Positions 14,263 through 23,221 of a stretch of 35,760 nucleotides of DNA are shown piece after piece. Each line of letters opens with the position of its first letter. Positions within the stretch are counted from its first letter, which is position 1. The notes under the pieces are model-generated. The model had not been told where the DNA came from. It saw nothing but the letters and a program-made list of their open reading frames with translations, and made no database searches. The position numbers and the translations under genes were made by a program. Source of the stretch: JBGTLA01 sp041744375 (GTDB lineage: Bacteria; Actinomycetota; Acidimicrobiia; Spongiisociales; ZC4RG35); contig JBGTLA010000041.1 in NCBI GenBank assembly GCA_041744375.1, positions 1 to 35,760 on the forward strand, given 5' to 3'.

Positions 14263-15654
14263 TCACACCACCCCACCCTCTGTCATCTTCTTCAGGTCGA
14301 GAGCAGCATCCAGTTCATCAGGCGACATGAGCCCTTGCTCGAGCACGAGCTCGCGCACGGATCGACCGGTGGCGACGGCCTCCTTGACGATGCGGGCACC
14401 GGCGTCGTACCCGATATGGGGGTTCAAGGCCGTGACCACCACGGCATTGCGCTCGACTGTCTCGCGCAGTCGCTCTGAGTTGGCCTCGAGTCCCACCACA
14501 CACAGCCGACGGAACGTGTCTGCGGCCGTGGCGAGTAAGTGAATCGACTCGAGAAGGTCGTGGGCGAGAACCGGCATCATCACGTTCAAGTCGAAGTTGC
14601 CGTTGGCGCCTGCCCAGGTGATGGTGGCATCGTTGCCGACTACCTGGGCGGCAACCTGCATGACCATTTCCGACATCACCGGGTTCACCTTCCCCGGCAT
14701 GATCGACGAGCCGGGCTGGAGGTCAGGGATGCGGAGCTCGCTCAGACCGGCGGTGGGGCCGGACCCCATGAAGCGGATGTCGTTGGCGATCTTGAACAGT
14801 GACACGGCCACGGTCTTGAGAGCACCGGAGGTCATGACTGCGGCGTCCTTGGCCGACTGGGCCTCGAAATGGTCGGCCGCCTCCCCGAATGGATACCTGG
14901 TGCGAGAAGCCATCAAGGCAATGACTCCGGCTGCCAGCCCGGCGGGGGCGTTGAGACCGGTGCCGACCGCCGTCCCCCCCAACGCCAGCTCTTCGAGATC
15001 GGGGAGTGTCCGCTCGACCCGTGCGACACCCTTGCGCACCTGGGTGGCGAAACCACCGAACTCCTGACCGAGGGTCACCGGGGTGGCATCCATGAGGTGA
15101 GTGCGGCCCGACTTGACGGCGTCGGAGAACTGGGCGGCCTTCGCCGAGAGGGAGTCCGCCAGCTCACCCAAGGCGGGAAGGAGCTCGCTGCGGATCGATG
15201 CCACCGCCGCCACATGAATGGCGGTGGGGATCACGTCGTTCGACGATTGCCCGAAGTTGACATGGTCGTTGGGATGGACGAGCTTCGACCCCAGTTCGCC
15301 GCCTCTCATCTGCGTCGCCCGATTGGCGATCACCTCGTTGGCGTTCGTGTTGGTCGAGGTGCCGGAACCCGTCTGGAACACATCGAGAACGAAATGCTCG
15401 TCGAGGGCTCCCTCCATGACCTCGTCGGCAGCAGCGCGAATCGCGGCGGCGATTCCGGCGTCGAGGTTGCCCATCTCGGCGGACACCGTCGCCGCCGAGC
15501 CTTTGATCAGGCCGAGGGCCCAGATGAAGCGACGGGGGAACCCGATGCCAGAGATCGGGAAATTGTCACGCGCTCTCTGCGTGGAGGCACCGTAAAGGGC
15601 GTCGGCGGGCACGGCCACCTCGCCCATCGAGTCCCGTTCGATCCGATCCGACAT
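14263..15654 (-). CDS. fumC: Class II fumarate hydratase
   Basis: This 463-residue iron-independent fumarase interconverts fumarate and malate in the TCA cycle and works as a tetramer. Seen: the N-terminal ERDSMGEVAVPADALYGAST, TGSGTSTNTNANEVIANRA (about 96-114), HPNDHVNFGQSSNDVIPTA, GRTHLMDATPVTLGQEFGG with the proton-relay His, and the superfamily signature GSSIMPGKVNPVMSEMV. The length matches the family. The signature plus HPND(H)VN favours fumarase over aspartase, though the two are close. AAAGGAG lies 5 bases before the ATG at 15654, and a TAGCGT box about 20 bases upstream (15674-15679, minus strand) gives a short leader, unlike the leaderless neighbours. Confidence 0.94.
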   Translation of the reverse strand: MSDRIERDSMGEVAVPADALYGASTQRARDNFPISGIGFPRRFIWALGLIKGSAATVSAEMGNLDAGIAAAIRAAADEVMEGALDEHFVLDVFQTGSGTSTNTNANEVIANRATQMRGGELGSKLVHPNDHVNFGQSSNDVIPTAIHVAAVASIRSELLPALGELADSLSAKAAQFSDAVKSGRTHLMDATPVTLGQEFGGFATQVRKGVARVERTLPDLEELALGGTAVGTGLNAPAGLAAGVIALMASRTRYPFGEAADHFEAQSAKDAAVMTSGALKTVAVSLFKIANDIRFMGSGPTAGLSELRIPDLQPGSSIMPGKVNPVMSEMVMQVAAQVVGNDATITWAGANGNFDLNVMMPVLAHDLLESIHLLATAADTFRRLCVVGLEANSERLRETVERNAVVVTALNPHIGYDAGARIVKEAVATGRSVRELVLEQGLMSPDELDAALDLKKMTEGGVV

Positions 15655-15673
15655 CTGCGCTCCTTTGGGTCCG

Positions 15674-15679
15674 ACGCTA
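15674..15679 (-). promoter_or_regulatory. Probable -10 box of fumC
   Basis: TAGCGT on the minus strand lies 19 bases before the fumC ATG, with AAAGGAG between them. The expected mRNA has a leader of about 13 bases carrying a ribosome binding site. No clear -35 hexamer is visible. Confidence 0.35.
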
Positions 15680-15738
15680 CCGCCTTCTCACCCGGGTTCG
15701 AAGCGACACGTGGCTCAGCAACGAACGCAGAGTGGAAG

Positions 15739-16425
15739 TCATCGTGCCCACCTCGCCCGGATCTCATCGAGAGAGAGCTGCTGGCGTCCGGCCGGATCGA
15801 AATTGGCAGGGTCGAGCCATTCCTCGAAGGCACTGCGAATCGTTGGCCACTCGTCGTCCGTGATCGCATACCAGGCGGTGTCACGGTTGCGTCCCTTGTA
15901 GACCATGTGATTTCGGAACGTTCCCTCATAGGTGAAACCGAGACGCTCCGCCGCCCGGCGGGAGGCCAGGTTGAGGTCGTCACACTTCCACTCGTAGCGG
16001 CGATAGCGCAGATCCTCGAAGACCCGTCGGGCCATCAGGTACATCGCCTCGGTGGCAGCGGTGGACCTTTGCAACCCGGGCGAGAACACGAGATGGCCGA
16101 CCTCCACCACTCCCATGGCGGGAGTCGCCCGAAGATGAGAACCCCATCCCAGCGAGCGTCCGTCGACCACCAAGGCGTAGAACATGGGATCGGCCGAGCC
16201 CACCCAGCTCTCGACCAACCGGTGGAGCTCATCTCGAGAGGCGAAGGGGCCGTACGGCATGTAGTCCCACAGTCCGTCCCCTGCCCCAGAGAATGCCTCC
16301 CACAACCCCGCCACGTGGTTGCCTGCCAGTGGGGAGACCTCCACTGCGCGACCCCGCATCACCGCGGCAGAGAGGGGTGACGCCCCCGTCCAGCCCGCCA
16401 CCTCCCGGCCCAGTCCATGGGTCAT
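15739..16425 (-). CDS. GNAT-family N-acetyltransferase (RimJ/RimL type)
   Basis: This 228-residue acetyltransferase should use acetyl-CoA. Seen: LAGNHVAGLWEAFSG, YMPYGPFASRDELHRLVESW, GVVEVGHLVFSPGLQRSTAA and, near the end, NLASRRAAERLGFTYEGTFRNH, which follows the pattern of RimJ/RimL-like enzymes that modify protein N-termini or small amines. The acceptor is not evident. The ATG overlaps the stop of the upstream M42-like peptidase gene as ATGA, so the two genes are coupled; processing of peptide N-termini by one and acetylation by the other would fit but is speculation. The downstream gap to fumC is 84 bases. Confidence 0.88.
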   Translation of the reverse strand: MTHGLGREVAGWTGASPLSAAVMRGRAVEVSPLAGNHVAGLWEAFSGAGDGLWDYMPYGPFASRDELHRLVESWVGSADPMFYALVVDGRSLGWGSHLRATPAMGVVEVGHLVFSPGLQRSTAATEAMYLMARRVFEDLRYRRYEWKCDDLNLASRRAAERLGFTYEGTFRNHMVYKGRNRDTAWYAITDDEWPTIRSAFEEWLDPANFDPAGRQQLSLDEIRARWAR

Positions 16426-17513
16426 CCCAGCACCCTCTTGGCGTCATGGAATCGGACCTCGAGCCGGTCGACGAGCGAAGACCCACCTGCGACGGCCTCG
16501 GCCGACACGCCAAGCAGGTCGACGAGGCCGTGGAAGTCGGCGACACTGATGATCTCGGGCAGGAGAGTCGCCATCCCCTTCCCCTGTTCCACCTCATCGA
16601 GGTGACCCATGTTGTGATAGTTGCCGAGAGGCAGGCAGAGCCCAGTGGCGGCGTACCCATAAGCGACGAAGGCCGTCGCCTCACAGGAGCCGCCCGCCAT
16701 CAGTTTGCGCTGATGGGTGATGCTCGCCGCCACTGCCGCCTCGGCGATGAGGTTGGTCGTGTGGTGGTCGAAGACACTGGATGCGTCCCCGACTCGCACC
16801 ACGGGGCCCTGACCCAGAGGAGCGTCGGCCGAGGTCCGGCTGCACTCGATGGACAGAACCGTGGCGTCGCGTGGCACCGTCCCATCACGACAGGCGCCTA
16901 TCGCGCCGACGAAACCGACCTCTTCGGCTCGGGTGAGAAGTACACCGAGGTGCCGCAAGCGCCGGTCCCCCCGGGCCCGATCGAGAGCCGCCAGCGCCGC
17001 CGCCACCCCCGCCAGATCGTCACAGGCAGGTGCGAGCGCGAACTTGTCACCGACTCCGCCTCTCTTCGTCCCGAACGACCACCGGCCGACATCATCTGTG
17101 ACGAGTGGCGCCGTGCGGTCCAACAGGACTTCGCCGGTGGACGAGGCGTGATCGTACTCCACGAGTGTTCCCCGGTGGACTCCATCGCCGGCATCGAACA
17201 ACTCGACGCGTGGCCGGTCGAAGTACTCGCGTCGAACTCCGCCCCGAAACTCGACGGCCGCTGCCCGACCGTTCACTCCGGTCACGACGAAACCGGGATG
17301 GTCGGTGTGAGCCACCGCGATGACGGGGGGGCGCGACAACCGCCCCTTCTGAGTGAGCAGCAGGTTGCCGTGGGGGTCTTCTTGAAGGCGTAGGTCGCTG
17401 CGCCTGCCGGCCCATCCACGCACCCAACGCATGACGCGCTGCTCCCGGCCCGGCGCAGTGGGGATCGCCGTGAGCTGACCTAGCCAACGTCGTTCTGTGG
17501 TCCGGTCCGCCAT
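16422..17513 (-). CDS. M42-like metallo-aminopeptidase
   Basis: This 363-residue cytoplasmic metallopeptidase of the M42/M20/M28 clan should have two metal ions and aminopeptidase activity. Seen: AVAHTDHPGFVV (His69, Asp71), PACDDLAGVAAAL (bridging Asp165 or 166), TRAEEVGFVGAIG (Glu197 and Glu198, base and ligand), SIECSRT (Glu223) and GNYHNMGH (His300 or 304). The order matches the M42 ligand pattern, with Glu223 where many M42 members have Asp. Specificity is unknown. GAGAGGG about 6 bases before the ATG at 17513 supports the start. The gene overlaps the GNAT gene by 4 bases. Upstream is a 96-base gap to sufC, so a separate transcript is possible. Confidence 0.85.
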   Translation of the reverse strand: MADRTTERRWLGQLTAIPTAPGREQRVMRWVRGWAGRRSDLRLQEDPHGNLLLTQKGRLSRPPVIAVAHTDHPGFVVTGVNGRAAAVEFRGGVRREYFDRPRVELFDAGDGVHRGTLVEYDHASSTGEVLLDRTAPLVTDDVGRWSFGTKRGGVGDKFALAPACDDLAGVAAALAALDRARGDRRLRHLGVLLTRAEEVGFVGAIGACRDGTVPRDATVLSIECSRTSADAPLGQGPVVRVGDASSVFDHHTTNLIAEAAVAASITHQRKLMAGGSCEATAFVAYGYAATGLCLPLGNYHNMGHLDEVEQGKGMATLLPEIISVADFHGLVDLLGVSAEAVAGGSSLVDRLEVRFHDAKRVLG

Positions 17514-17609
17514 CGATACCCTCTCGCTCTCGACTCACAGGAGCTTCCCAGACCCCCGACCGAGAGACAACCGAGATGAAACGAAGATTGCGGAGGGTGG
17601 TAGCCCAGT

Positions 17610-18416
17610 TCAGCGGTCGAACGGGGTATCGGTGAAGAACTCCGAGGCGGCGGGGACCTTCGGCTGGGTTGGCCCCGCCGACTCGATCCCGAGGCGGCTA
17701 CGAACCGCCTCGTAGCCTCCGGCCTCCAGCTCTTCGGCCAATTCGGAGCCGCCCGACTCGACGATCCTCCCGTCAATCATGACGTGAACCCGATCCGGCG
17801 AGAGATAGCGGAGTATGCGGGCGTAGTGGGTGATCATGAGGATCGCCACCTCAGGGCTGCGCATCTCCTCCACGGCCGCCGCCACCTGACGCACGGCGTC
17901 GATGTCGAGACCCGAGTCGATCTCATCGAGGACCGCCACCTTGGGCCCCAGAACCGCGATCTGGAAGATCTCCGAGCGCTTCTTCTCGCCACCTGAAAGG
18001 TCATCGTTGACAGATCGGTCGAGGAACGGGGTCATCCCGAACTGCTCGGCGGCGACCCGGATCCGATCGGCCGCCTCGTCTCGGTCGAATCCTCGTTCCT
18101 CGGCCGCCTCCTGCACGAACTCGCCCAAGCGAACGCCAGGAACTTCCGTGGGGTATTGAAAAGCCTGCAGCAGGCCCAGACGGCTCCGCTCGTCGACCTC
18201 CAGACCGGCGAGATCGTGGCCCCCTAGTGCGGCTGCACCCTCGACTTCGTAGTCGGGGTGCCCGGTGAGCACATGGGACAACGTCGACTTGCCCGAGCCG
18301 TTGGGGCCCATGATGACATGGATCTCCCCGGCCGGAACCTCGAGGTTCACACCCTTGAGGATCGCCGTGCCGGCGATCGAAGCCTTCAGATCCTTCACGG
18401 TGAGCGCCGCCGTCAC
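17610..18416 (-). CDS. sufC: SufC, Fe-S assembly ATPase (copy in sufD-ferredoxin-sufC cluster)
   Basis: This 268-residue ABC ATPase is a second complete SufC. Seen: Walker A GPNGSGKST (37-45), LLQAFQYPTEVPGVRLGEF, signature LSGGEKKRSEI (140-150), Walker B KVAVLDEIDSGLDID and the H-loop ITHYAR. It differs from the plus-strand copy throughout (for example LSGGEKKR against FSGGERKR) and has a C-terminal extension of about 25 residues, so it is not a recent duplicate. The GTG at 18416 overlaps the stop of the Rieske gene (GTGA). Being in one operon with sufD suggests that this copy serves the SufBCD complex, while the other travels with sufS and sufU; that division is inference. Confidence 0.94.
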   Translation of the reverse strand: MTAALTVKDLKASIAGTAILKGVNLEVPAGEIHVIMGPNGSGKSTLSHVLTGHPDYEVEGAAALGGHDLAGLEVDERSRLGLLQAFQYPTEVPGVRLGEFVQEAAEERGFDRDEAADRIRVAAEQFGMTPFLDRSVNDDLSGGEKKRSEIFQIAVLGPKVAVLDEIDSGLDIDAVRQVAAAVEEMRSPEVAILMITHYARILRYLSPDRVHVMIDGRIVESGGSELAEELEAGGYEAVRSRLGIESAGPTQPKVPAASEFFTDTPFDR

Positions 18417-18727
18417 GCTTCCTCCAATCTCACCGACACGACTCCGTCCTCCACCTTCACCCCGTAGACGGGCACCGGCCGGGTCGCCGGGAGGGCACTC
18501 GGCTCTCCGGTCTCGAGGTCGAATGCGCTGCCATGCCGGGGACACTCGACCTCCGTCCCATAGACCTCGCCCTCGGAGAGGGACGCTTCGGCATGGCTGC
18601 AACGGTCGCCCAAGGCGTAGACATCGGCGCCGATCCGGAACAAGGCGAGCCGCTCTTCACCGATATCCACTCGTAGCCCGCCGCCCTGGGGAATACGCGT
18701 CACCTCGACCACCTCGATCCAGCTCAC
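18413..18727 (-). CDS. Rieske-type [2Fe-2S] ferredoxin
   Basis: This 104-residue soluble Rieske protein of the non-haem dioxygenase ferredoxin type carries electrons. Seen: the two cluster motifs RCSHAEASL (Cys43, His45) and ECPRHGSAFD (Cys62, His65), with GDRC and LETGEP around them as usual. It sits between sufD and sufC with GTGA overlaps on both sides, an arrangement common in actinobacterial suf operons, where it may supply electrons for cluster assembly or be an early client; which of these is not known from sequence. The GTG at 18727 is chosen because it overlaps the sufD stop; the longer upstream frame lies inside sufD. Confidence 0.93.
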   Translation of the reverse strand: MSWIEVVEVTRIPQGGGLRVDIGEERLALFRIGADVYALGDRCSHAEASLSEGEVYGTEVECPRHGSAFDLETGEPSALPATRPVPVYGVKVEDGVVSVRLEEA

Positions 18728-19986
18728 GACAAACGCCCCTCTTCTTGCGCCTTGACGAACCGGCCGAACACGGCGCGACTGACCGGCTCGGCGACGGTAG
18801 CGATAGGAAGCCGATCGATGACCTCGGTGAAAAAGCCCCTGATCAGCATGCGCTCGGCCCGGATGCGGGTGAGACCGCGGCTCTGGAGATAGTAGAGGTG
18901 TTGGTCCTCGAGCGGACCGACGGACGAACCATGGCCGCACACCACGTCATCACACAGGATCTCGAGGTTCGGCACCGAATGGGCCTTGGCGTCTTCGGAG
19001 AGAACGAGGTTGCGATTGGTCTCGAAAGCCGATGATCGGGTGGCGTCCTTCTCTATCCGCAGCAGGCCGGTGAACACCGACTCGGCTCGATCCTCGACAG
19101 CACCCTTCAAAAAGACATCCGATGAGGTGTTGCGGCCACTGTGGGTGATCAACATGCGGTAGTCGAGGGTCTGATCACCCTCGCCGAAGTAGAGGCCGAC
19201 CACCTCGGTCGAGGCACCGGCGCCTTCCAACTCCACGTTGAGGTCAAGGCGTCCCAGGCACCCGCCCAGTCCGACATCGCCGATTCGTCCAGTGGCATCG
19301 CGACCCAGGTTCATTCGCTGATGCACGATCCCGGTGGTGGCATCACCCCAACGTTGTACTGCAAGGTATCGGATGCGCCCTCCGTTGTCGGCCTCGAGTG
19401 TCACGCTCGGCACCGCCACTGCCTCGACCCCGTCGGGGCTCCGGTAGACGACAACAACGAGAGCCTCGGCCTCGCTCCCGGCCGCCACTTCGATGTGGGG
19501 AAAGGACATGACCCCCACCTGCGTAGCCTGGACGTCGACGACGACGGGGCGTTCCATGACAGCACGATCGGGTACCTCGATACGTACTCCGTCGGTGGCA
19601 TAGGCCAGATGTGCGGCGGCGAACTTGTCTCGGTCCACGGCAGCCGCGGGGCTGAGACTCTCCATGTCGACCATCCGGTGAACACGGGCGCCGTCGGCTT
19701 CCTCGGTGATGTCGACGACGGCTCCGTCGATGATGGTCACACGCCCGGCGGCTTCGGGCAGGGCCGCCGTGAGAAAAGGACCATCCACGAGTGGTTCGCC
19801 TGGCTCGGTCGCAGGCCTGAAACGGCTGAAGTCGACATCGAGGTCGACGTAACGCCACTCCTCTTCGGCACCGGTTGGAACCGCTTGCATCTCGAATGAG
19901 ACATGCGAGTCGGCCATCTGCGTCGCCCGCCAGGGTGGTTGACGGGCGGCGATGGAGTCGAGGGTGGAACGGTCGAAAGCTGTCAA
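18724..19986 (-). CDS. sufD: SufD, Fe-S scaffold subunit
   Basis: This 420-residue beta-helix protein pairs with SufB and SufC in the SufBCD scaffold. Seen: EEWRYVDLDVDFSRFRP near the N-terminus, GLYFGEGDQTLDYRMLITHS, DVFLKGAVEDRAESVFTGLL, FETNRNLVLSEDAKAHSVPN and CGHGSSVGPLEDQHLYYLQS, all family blocks. The proposed start is TTG at 19986: GGAG lies 6 bases before it and LTAFDRSTLDSIAARQPPW matches the SufD N-terminus. The ATG at 20067 would add 27 residues and overlap the UDG gene, so it is rejected. The operon continues into the Rieske and sufC genes with 4-base overlaps. The UDG gene ends 31 bases upstream. Confidence 0.93.
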   Translation of the reverse strand: MTAFDRSTLDSIAARQPPWRATQMADSHVSFEMQAVPTGAEEEWRYVDLDVDFSRFRPATEPGEPLVDGPFLTAALPEAAGRVTIIDGAVVDITEEADGARVHRMVDMESLSPAAAVDRDKFAAAHLAYATDGVRIEVPDRAVMERPVVVDVQATQVGVMSFPHIEVAAGSEAEALVVVVYRSPDGVEAVAVPSVTLEADNGGRIRYLAVQRWGDATTGIVHQRMNLGRDATGRIGDVGLGGCLGRLDLNVELEGAGASTEVVGLYFGEGDQTLDYRMLITHSGRNTSSDVFLKGAVEDRAESVFTGLLRIEKDATRSSAFETNRNLVLSEDAKAHSVPNLEILCDDVVCGHGSSVGPLEDQHLYYLQSRGLTRIRAERMLIRGFFTEVIDRLPIATVAEPVSRAVFGRFVKAQEEGRLS

Positions 19987-20017
19987 GTGGTGCTCCGAAT
20001 AGAGAAGCTGTCGGTAA

Positions 20018-20749
20018 TCAAATGGTATGAGGGCCGGTGCCCGAGTGCGAAACCGGCAACACATCATGCATCGCCACCAATTCGACTGCCCGGGCCCATA
20101 CCCGGTCGAACATGGCCTCGGTGAGCCGGCCGGTGAAAGTGTTCTGCTGACTGGGGTGATACGAGCCGATGAGGACGGGGCCGTTACCGAGCCTCACCTC
20201 GGCACAGTGGGCGAAAGGGGGCGCCGGCCGGGGAACGGCCCATCCCAGTGTCCTTCCCAAACGGAGAACCTGCGACCATGCCAACGATCCAAGCGCCACC
20301 ACCACGTGGGGACGTTGCAGTGTGACCTCGGACAGGAGCCATGTTTCCACGCAGGTTCGCACTTCCATCGCCAACGGCCGGTTGTCTGGTGGCGGGCAAT
20401 GGCACACCGCCGTGATTCTGCAGTCGATGAGCTCGACGGCCCCGTCGGTGTGGTCAGGCGACGTTGCCAGTCCCGCACGGTGAAGGGCACGAAACAGCCA
20501 TGCTCCCGACTGGTCGCCCGAGAACATGCGGCCGGTGCGGTTGGCGCCATGGGCCCCAGGCGCCAGGCCCACCACGAGAAGTGACGATCCCAGGTCACCC
20601 CGCGACGGCACCGGTCTCGCCCAATACTCCTCTCCGGCGAATGCCGCTCGCTTCTCGACGCTCTTCTTCTCTCGCCACGCCACGAGACGCGGACACAGTG
20701 TGCATTCGGTCAGACCCCGGTGGGGATCACCCCGCCGGGAGGAGGGCAT
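20018..20749 (-). CDS. Family 5 uracil-DNA glycosylase (UdgB-like) with 4Fe-4S centre
   Basis: This 243-residue base-excision repair enzyme removes uracil and other deaminated bases from DNA. Seen: CTLCPRLVAWRE with Cys16 and Cys19, later CHCPPPDNRP and RTCVETW (probable further cluster Cys), motif A GLAPGAHGANRTGRMFSGD (61-79) and motif B SYHPSQQNTFTG. GANRTGR-type motif A separates family 5 from family 4. The ATG at 20749 overlaps the upstream gene by 23 bases and has no good ribosome binding site; the much longer upstream frame lies inside that gene and is not supported. As a cluster-bearing enzyme directly upstream of sufD it is a plausible SUF client, but the adjacency may be chance. Confidence 0.92.
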   Translation of the reverse strand: MPSSRRGDPHRGLTECTLCPRLVAWREKKSVEKRAAFAGEEYWARPVPSRGDLGSSLLVVGLAPGAHGANRTGRMFSGDQSGAWLFRALHRAGLATSPDHTDGAVELIDCRITAVCHCPPPDNRPLAMEVRTCVETWLLSEVTLQRPHVVVALGSLAWSQVLRLGRTLGWAVPRPAPPFAHCAEVRLGNGPVLIGSYHPSQQNTFTGRLTEAMFDRVWARAVELVAMHDVLPVSHSGTGPHTI

Positions 20750-22184
20750 CGGTCGTGACGTTGGAGTAGGCATTCCACAGCATCCAGCCCAGACCGCGCT
20801 CCTCCGCCATTTCGATCTGGGCTCGCACTTGGGAGGAGTCGTAGCCGAAGTCTTGCAGCCAGGGTCGGACCACCAATTGACGGGGAAGGCGACCGAGGCC
20901 ATCGGCCAGCGCCCTGTCGACCACAGGCCCCGGATGCTCACCGGGTTCGTCGAATCCGTACCACCCAGTGCTGTAGTGGCTGGGATAGATCATAGGAGAG
21001 ACCACATCGACGACCATGGCGATGTCGACCCAGTGCTGTCCGATGCCGCCGTCATCGCGGGCGGTCGTCACGAACCCGAAAACATCGGCCGCCACCGCAC
21101 AACCCTCCGGGTGGAGGGCCGCCACCGCCTCGAGAAGAAAACTGCGAATCGACTGGGTGCGAATGTCGACGGTGACCCCAGCCTTGAACGTCACGGACTC
21201 AGGACGCGAATCGGGGAAGCGCACGTAGTCGAACTGAACCTCATCGACTCCCATCTGGCACGCCTCGACGGCCAGGTCGATGGCATACGCCCGCGCGCCG
21301 GGGTCGGTGGGGTCCAAGAAGTACTGGCCGTTGGAGGTGAAGGGCATGTTCGTGGCGGCGTCCCAGACCGACATGGTGGGAGCACTCAATGCTGCGATCG
21401 GATCCTGGAACGCCACGATCCTTCCGATGAGGTAGAGATCGCGAGCCTGGGCGACCGCCACAACCTCGTCGAGGTCGAACAAGGCGGCGGCGGCTCCCAC
21501 CTCCTCCACCATCGGCACGGTCGATTCGTACAGGACTAAACCAGACTCTTCCTTGAGATCCACCATCAAGCCGTTCAATTCGGTCTCGATGGCCATGGCG
21601 ACGAACTCGTCGAGTCGCTCCGCCACGGCCTCGCCCGTGATGTGGACGGCCTTGATCCTCAAAGGCTCGATGGTGATCTCCGTTTCTCCGGGGCCACCAG
21701 CCCACTCCATCATCGTAGGCTCCCAAGCTGGTCGCTCGACCCGCACGACCCCCGGCTCGGCTCCTCGTACCGTGAATCGTCCCCCGGCGTCGGAAGTGGC
21801 AACCCCCGACCCGGCCGTCACGACTGCCTCCGCTACAGGGTGGCCGGTTGCATCCACTACTCGGCCTCGCAGGAGCCTGGCTTTGAGTACCGCATCGACG
21901 GTCTCGGATCCCCGGGTGGGAAGGCTGAGGGTTGTGGGGATGTGACCGGGCGCCGACACCTGGATTGGAATGTCGGATGAATGGAGCACGACCAGCCCGT
22001 CGGCTCCCGTCAGCCCCAGCTGTCGGCTTCCCTTGGCCACTACGGCTTGGTCGATCGGGATTCCGACGTCGTCCACTACCCGCAGCGTGAACGACTCGGG
22101 GCGGTCCACTAGCGACAGGCCGGCCCACACCATCCAACCGAGTGTCAGGGCGACCAAGATCCGGAACTGGGTTCGACGGGTCAC
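20727..22184 (-). CDS. DUF4015 putative glycoside hydrolase with carboxypeptidase-like domains
   Basis: This 485-residue envelope protein has a single N-terminal membrane helix or uncleaved signal (about 7-25, ILVALTLGWMVWAGLSLV). Two beta-sandwich repeats of the carboxypeptidase regulatory type follow: about 30-100, and about 103-150 with GRVVDATGHPVAEAVVTAG. A DUF4015 TIM-barrel-like domain covers about 170-485: LNGLMVDLKEESGLVLYES, GRIVAFQDPIAAL, VDEVQFDYVRFPDSRPES, PMIYPSHYSTGWYG and RPWLQDFGYDSSQVRAQ. Known: DUF4015 is predicted to be a glycoside hydrolase related to polysaccharide-acting barrels, but its substrate is not established. It starts at a GTG at 22184 with no strong ribosome binding site. 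The end overlaps the UDG gene. Confidence 0.87.
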   Translation of the reverse strand: MTRRTQFRILVALTLGWMVWAGLSLVDRPESFTLRVVDDVGIPIDQAVVAKGSRQLGLTGADGLVVLHSSDIPIQVSAPGHIPTTLSLPTRGSETVDAVLKARLLRGRVVDATGHPVAEAVVTAGSGVATSDAGGRFTVRGAEPGVVRVERPAWEPTMMEWAGGPGETEITIEPLRIKAVHITGEAVAERLDEFVAMAIETELNGLMVDLKEESGLVLYESTVPMVEEVGAAAALFDLDEVVAVAQARDLYLIGRIVAFQDPIAALSAPTMSVWDAATNMPFTSNGQYFLDPTDPGARAYAIDLAVEACQMGVDEVQFDYVRFPDSRPESVTFKAGVTVDIRTQSIRSFLLEAVAALHPEGCAVAADVFGFVTTARDDGGIGQHWVDIAMVVDVVSPMIYPSHYSTGWYGFDEPGEHPGPVVDRALADGLGRLPRQLVVRPWLQDFGYDSSQVRAQIEMAEERGLGWMLWNAYSNVTTDALLPAG

Positions 22185-22236
22185 GATGAAGCTGCCAGGT
22201 TACGACGACACTCTCGCATCGTCAGGTCGAATCCCG

Positions 22237-22265
22237 TTGTGCTCGCCTGATTCGTCTGATACCTT
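22237..22265 (+). promoter_or_regulatory. Probable promoter of the sigma factor gene
   Basis: TTGTGC (22237-22242) and TACCTT (22260-22265) are separated by 17 bases, a normal SigA-type layout. The transcript would start about 20 bases before the GTG at 22292, leaving room for GAGGTGAGG. The divergent gap also holds the 5' end of the DUF4015 gene. Confidence 0.4.
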
Positions 22266-22291
22266 CGTGTGATCGCAACGAGGTGAGGTTC

Positions 22292-23221
22292 GTGGCGAAG
22301 GCGAAACGAAGGGGCTCTGCTAGCGCCGACACCGTCGGGATGTACCTCGACGACGTCTCAGACCACACGCTCCTGACCGCTGACGACGAAGTCAGGCTGG
22401 CGCGCGCCATAGAGAGAGGCAGGAGGGCGAGCCGTCGCCTGGAGATCGAGGATCTCGACCCAGCCGAGGAACAGCGCCTCTTGGATCTCATAGCCGAGGG
22501 CGAGGAAGCGCGGGCCGTCTTCATCCGCTCCAACCTGCGGCTGGTCATATCCATCGCCAAGCGGTACACGGGCCGTGGTTTGGATCTCTTGGACCTCATC
22601 CAAGAGGGGAACTTGGGGCTCATTCGCGCCGTGGAGAAGTTCGACTGGCGCAAGGGCTTTAAGTTCTCGACCTACGCGACCTGGTGGATCCGCCAAGCGA
22701 TAACACGCGGCATCGGCAACGGCGGCCGTACCATCCGACTTCCGGTGCATCTCATCGACGTGGTGCGCACGGTCTCGGACACCCGTCAGATTCTCCACGA
22801 CCGTCTCCAGCGCGCTCCGACCGTCGACGAGATCTCCGAGGCGTCCGGGGTCGACAGAGAACGAGTCCTCCTCGCCACCGAAACCCCTGGCGACACGGTA
22901 TCCCTCGACCGCCCCGTCGGGACAGAGGGAGATGCCGCCCTCCAGGACTTCGTCGAGGACGACAGCGTCGATCCGTTCGTCCACGCCGCCCACTCCATCG
23001 CTCATGACCGACTCATGGCGGCTCTCGAGCTCCTCGATTTCGAAGAGCGCCAGGTGCTATGGATGAGATTCGGACTCGATGGGGACGAACCCTGGACACT
23101 GACCGATGTCGGGCACGCCATGCACACGACCCGTGAGCGGGTGCGTCAGATCGAAGGCCGTGCTCTGGCCAAGCTCCGCCATCCTTCCTGTCGCGTCGAC
23201 CTGGCGGCCGCTGTCCTCTGA
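22292..23221 (+). CDS. RNA polymerase sigma-70 factor (group 2-like)
   Basis: This 309-residue sigma factor has regions 1.2 to 4 but no long region 1.1. Seen: region 1.2 VGMYLDDVSDHTLLTADDEV, region 2 RLVISIAKRYTGRGLDLLDL and FKFSTYATWWIRQAITRGIG, region 3 with LHDRLQRAPTVDEISEASGV, and region 4 WMRFGLDGDEPWTLTDVGHA plus TTRERVRQIEGRALAKLRH. Region 2.4 is close to that of primary sigma factors, so it should read TANNNT-type promoters. The short N-terminus suggests an alternative group 2 factor rather than the housekeeping one. GTG at 22292 is preferred to GTG at 22283 because GAGGTGAGG lies just upstream of it. The stop codon's last base is the first base of a long hairpin (23221-23325). Confidence 0.93.
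   Translation: MAKAKRRGSASADTVGMYLDDVSDHTLLTADDEVRLARAIERGRRASRRLEIEDLDPAEEQRLLDLIAEGEEARAVFIRSNLRLVISIAKRYTGRGLDLLDLIQEGNLGLIRAVEKFDWRKGFKFSTYATWWIRQAITRGIGNGGRTIRLPVHLIDVVRTVSDTRQILHDRLQRAPTVDEISEASGVDRERVLLATETPGDTVSLDRPVGTEGDAALQDFVEDDSVDPFVHAAHSIAHDRLMAALELLDFEERQVLWMRFGLDGDEPWTLTDVGHAMHTTRERVRQIEGRALAKLRHPSCRVDLAAAVL

Noticed and set aside
16262..16280. Third copy of the GTAGTCCCAC motif
   Set aside because: Only ten bases match, inside the GNAT coding sequence; the flanking parts of the motif are absent.
22185..22282. tRNA suggested by AGGTCGAATCCC
   Set aside because: The T-loop-like string stands alone; no acceptor stem, D-arm or anticodon arm can be formed around it.
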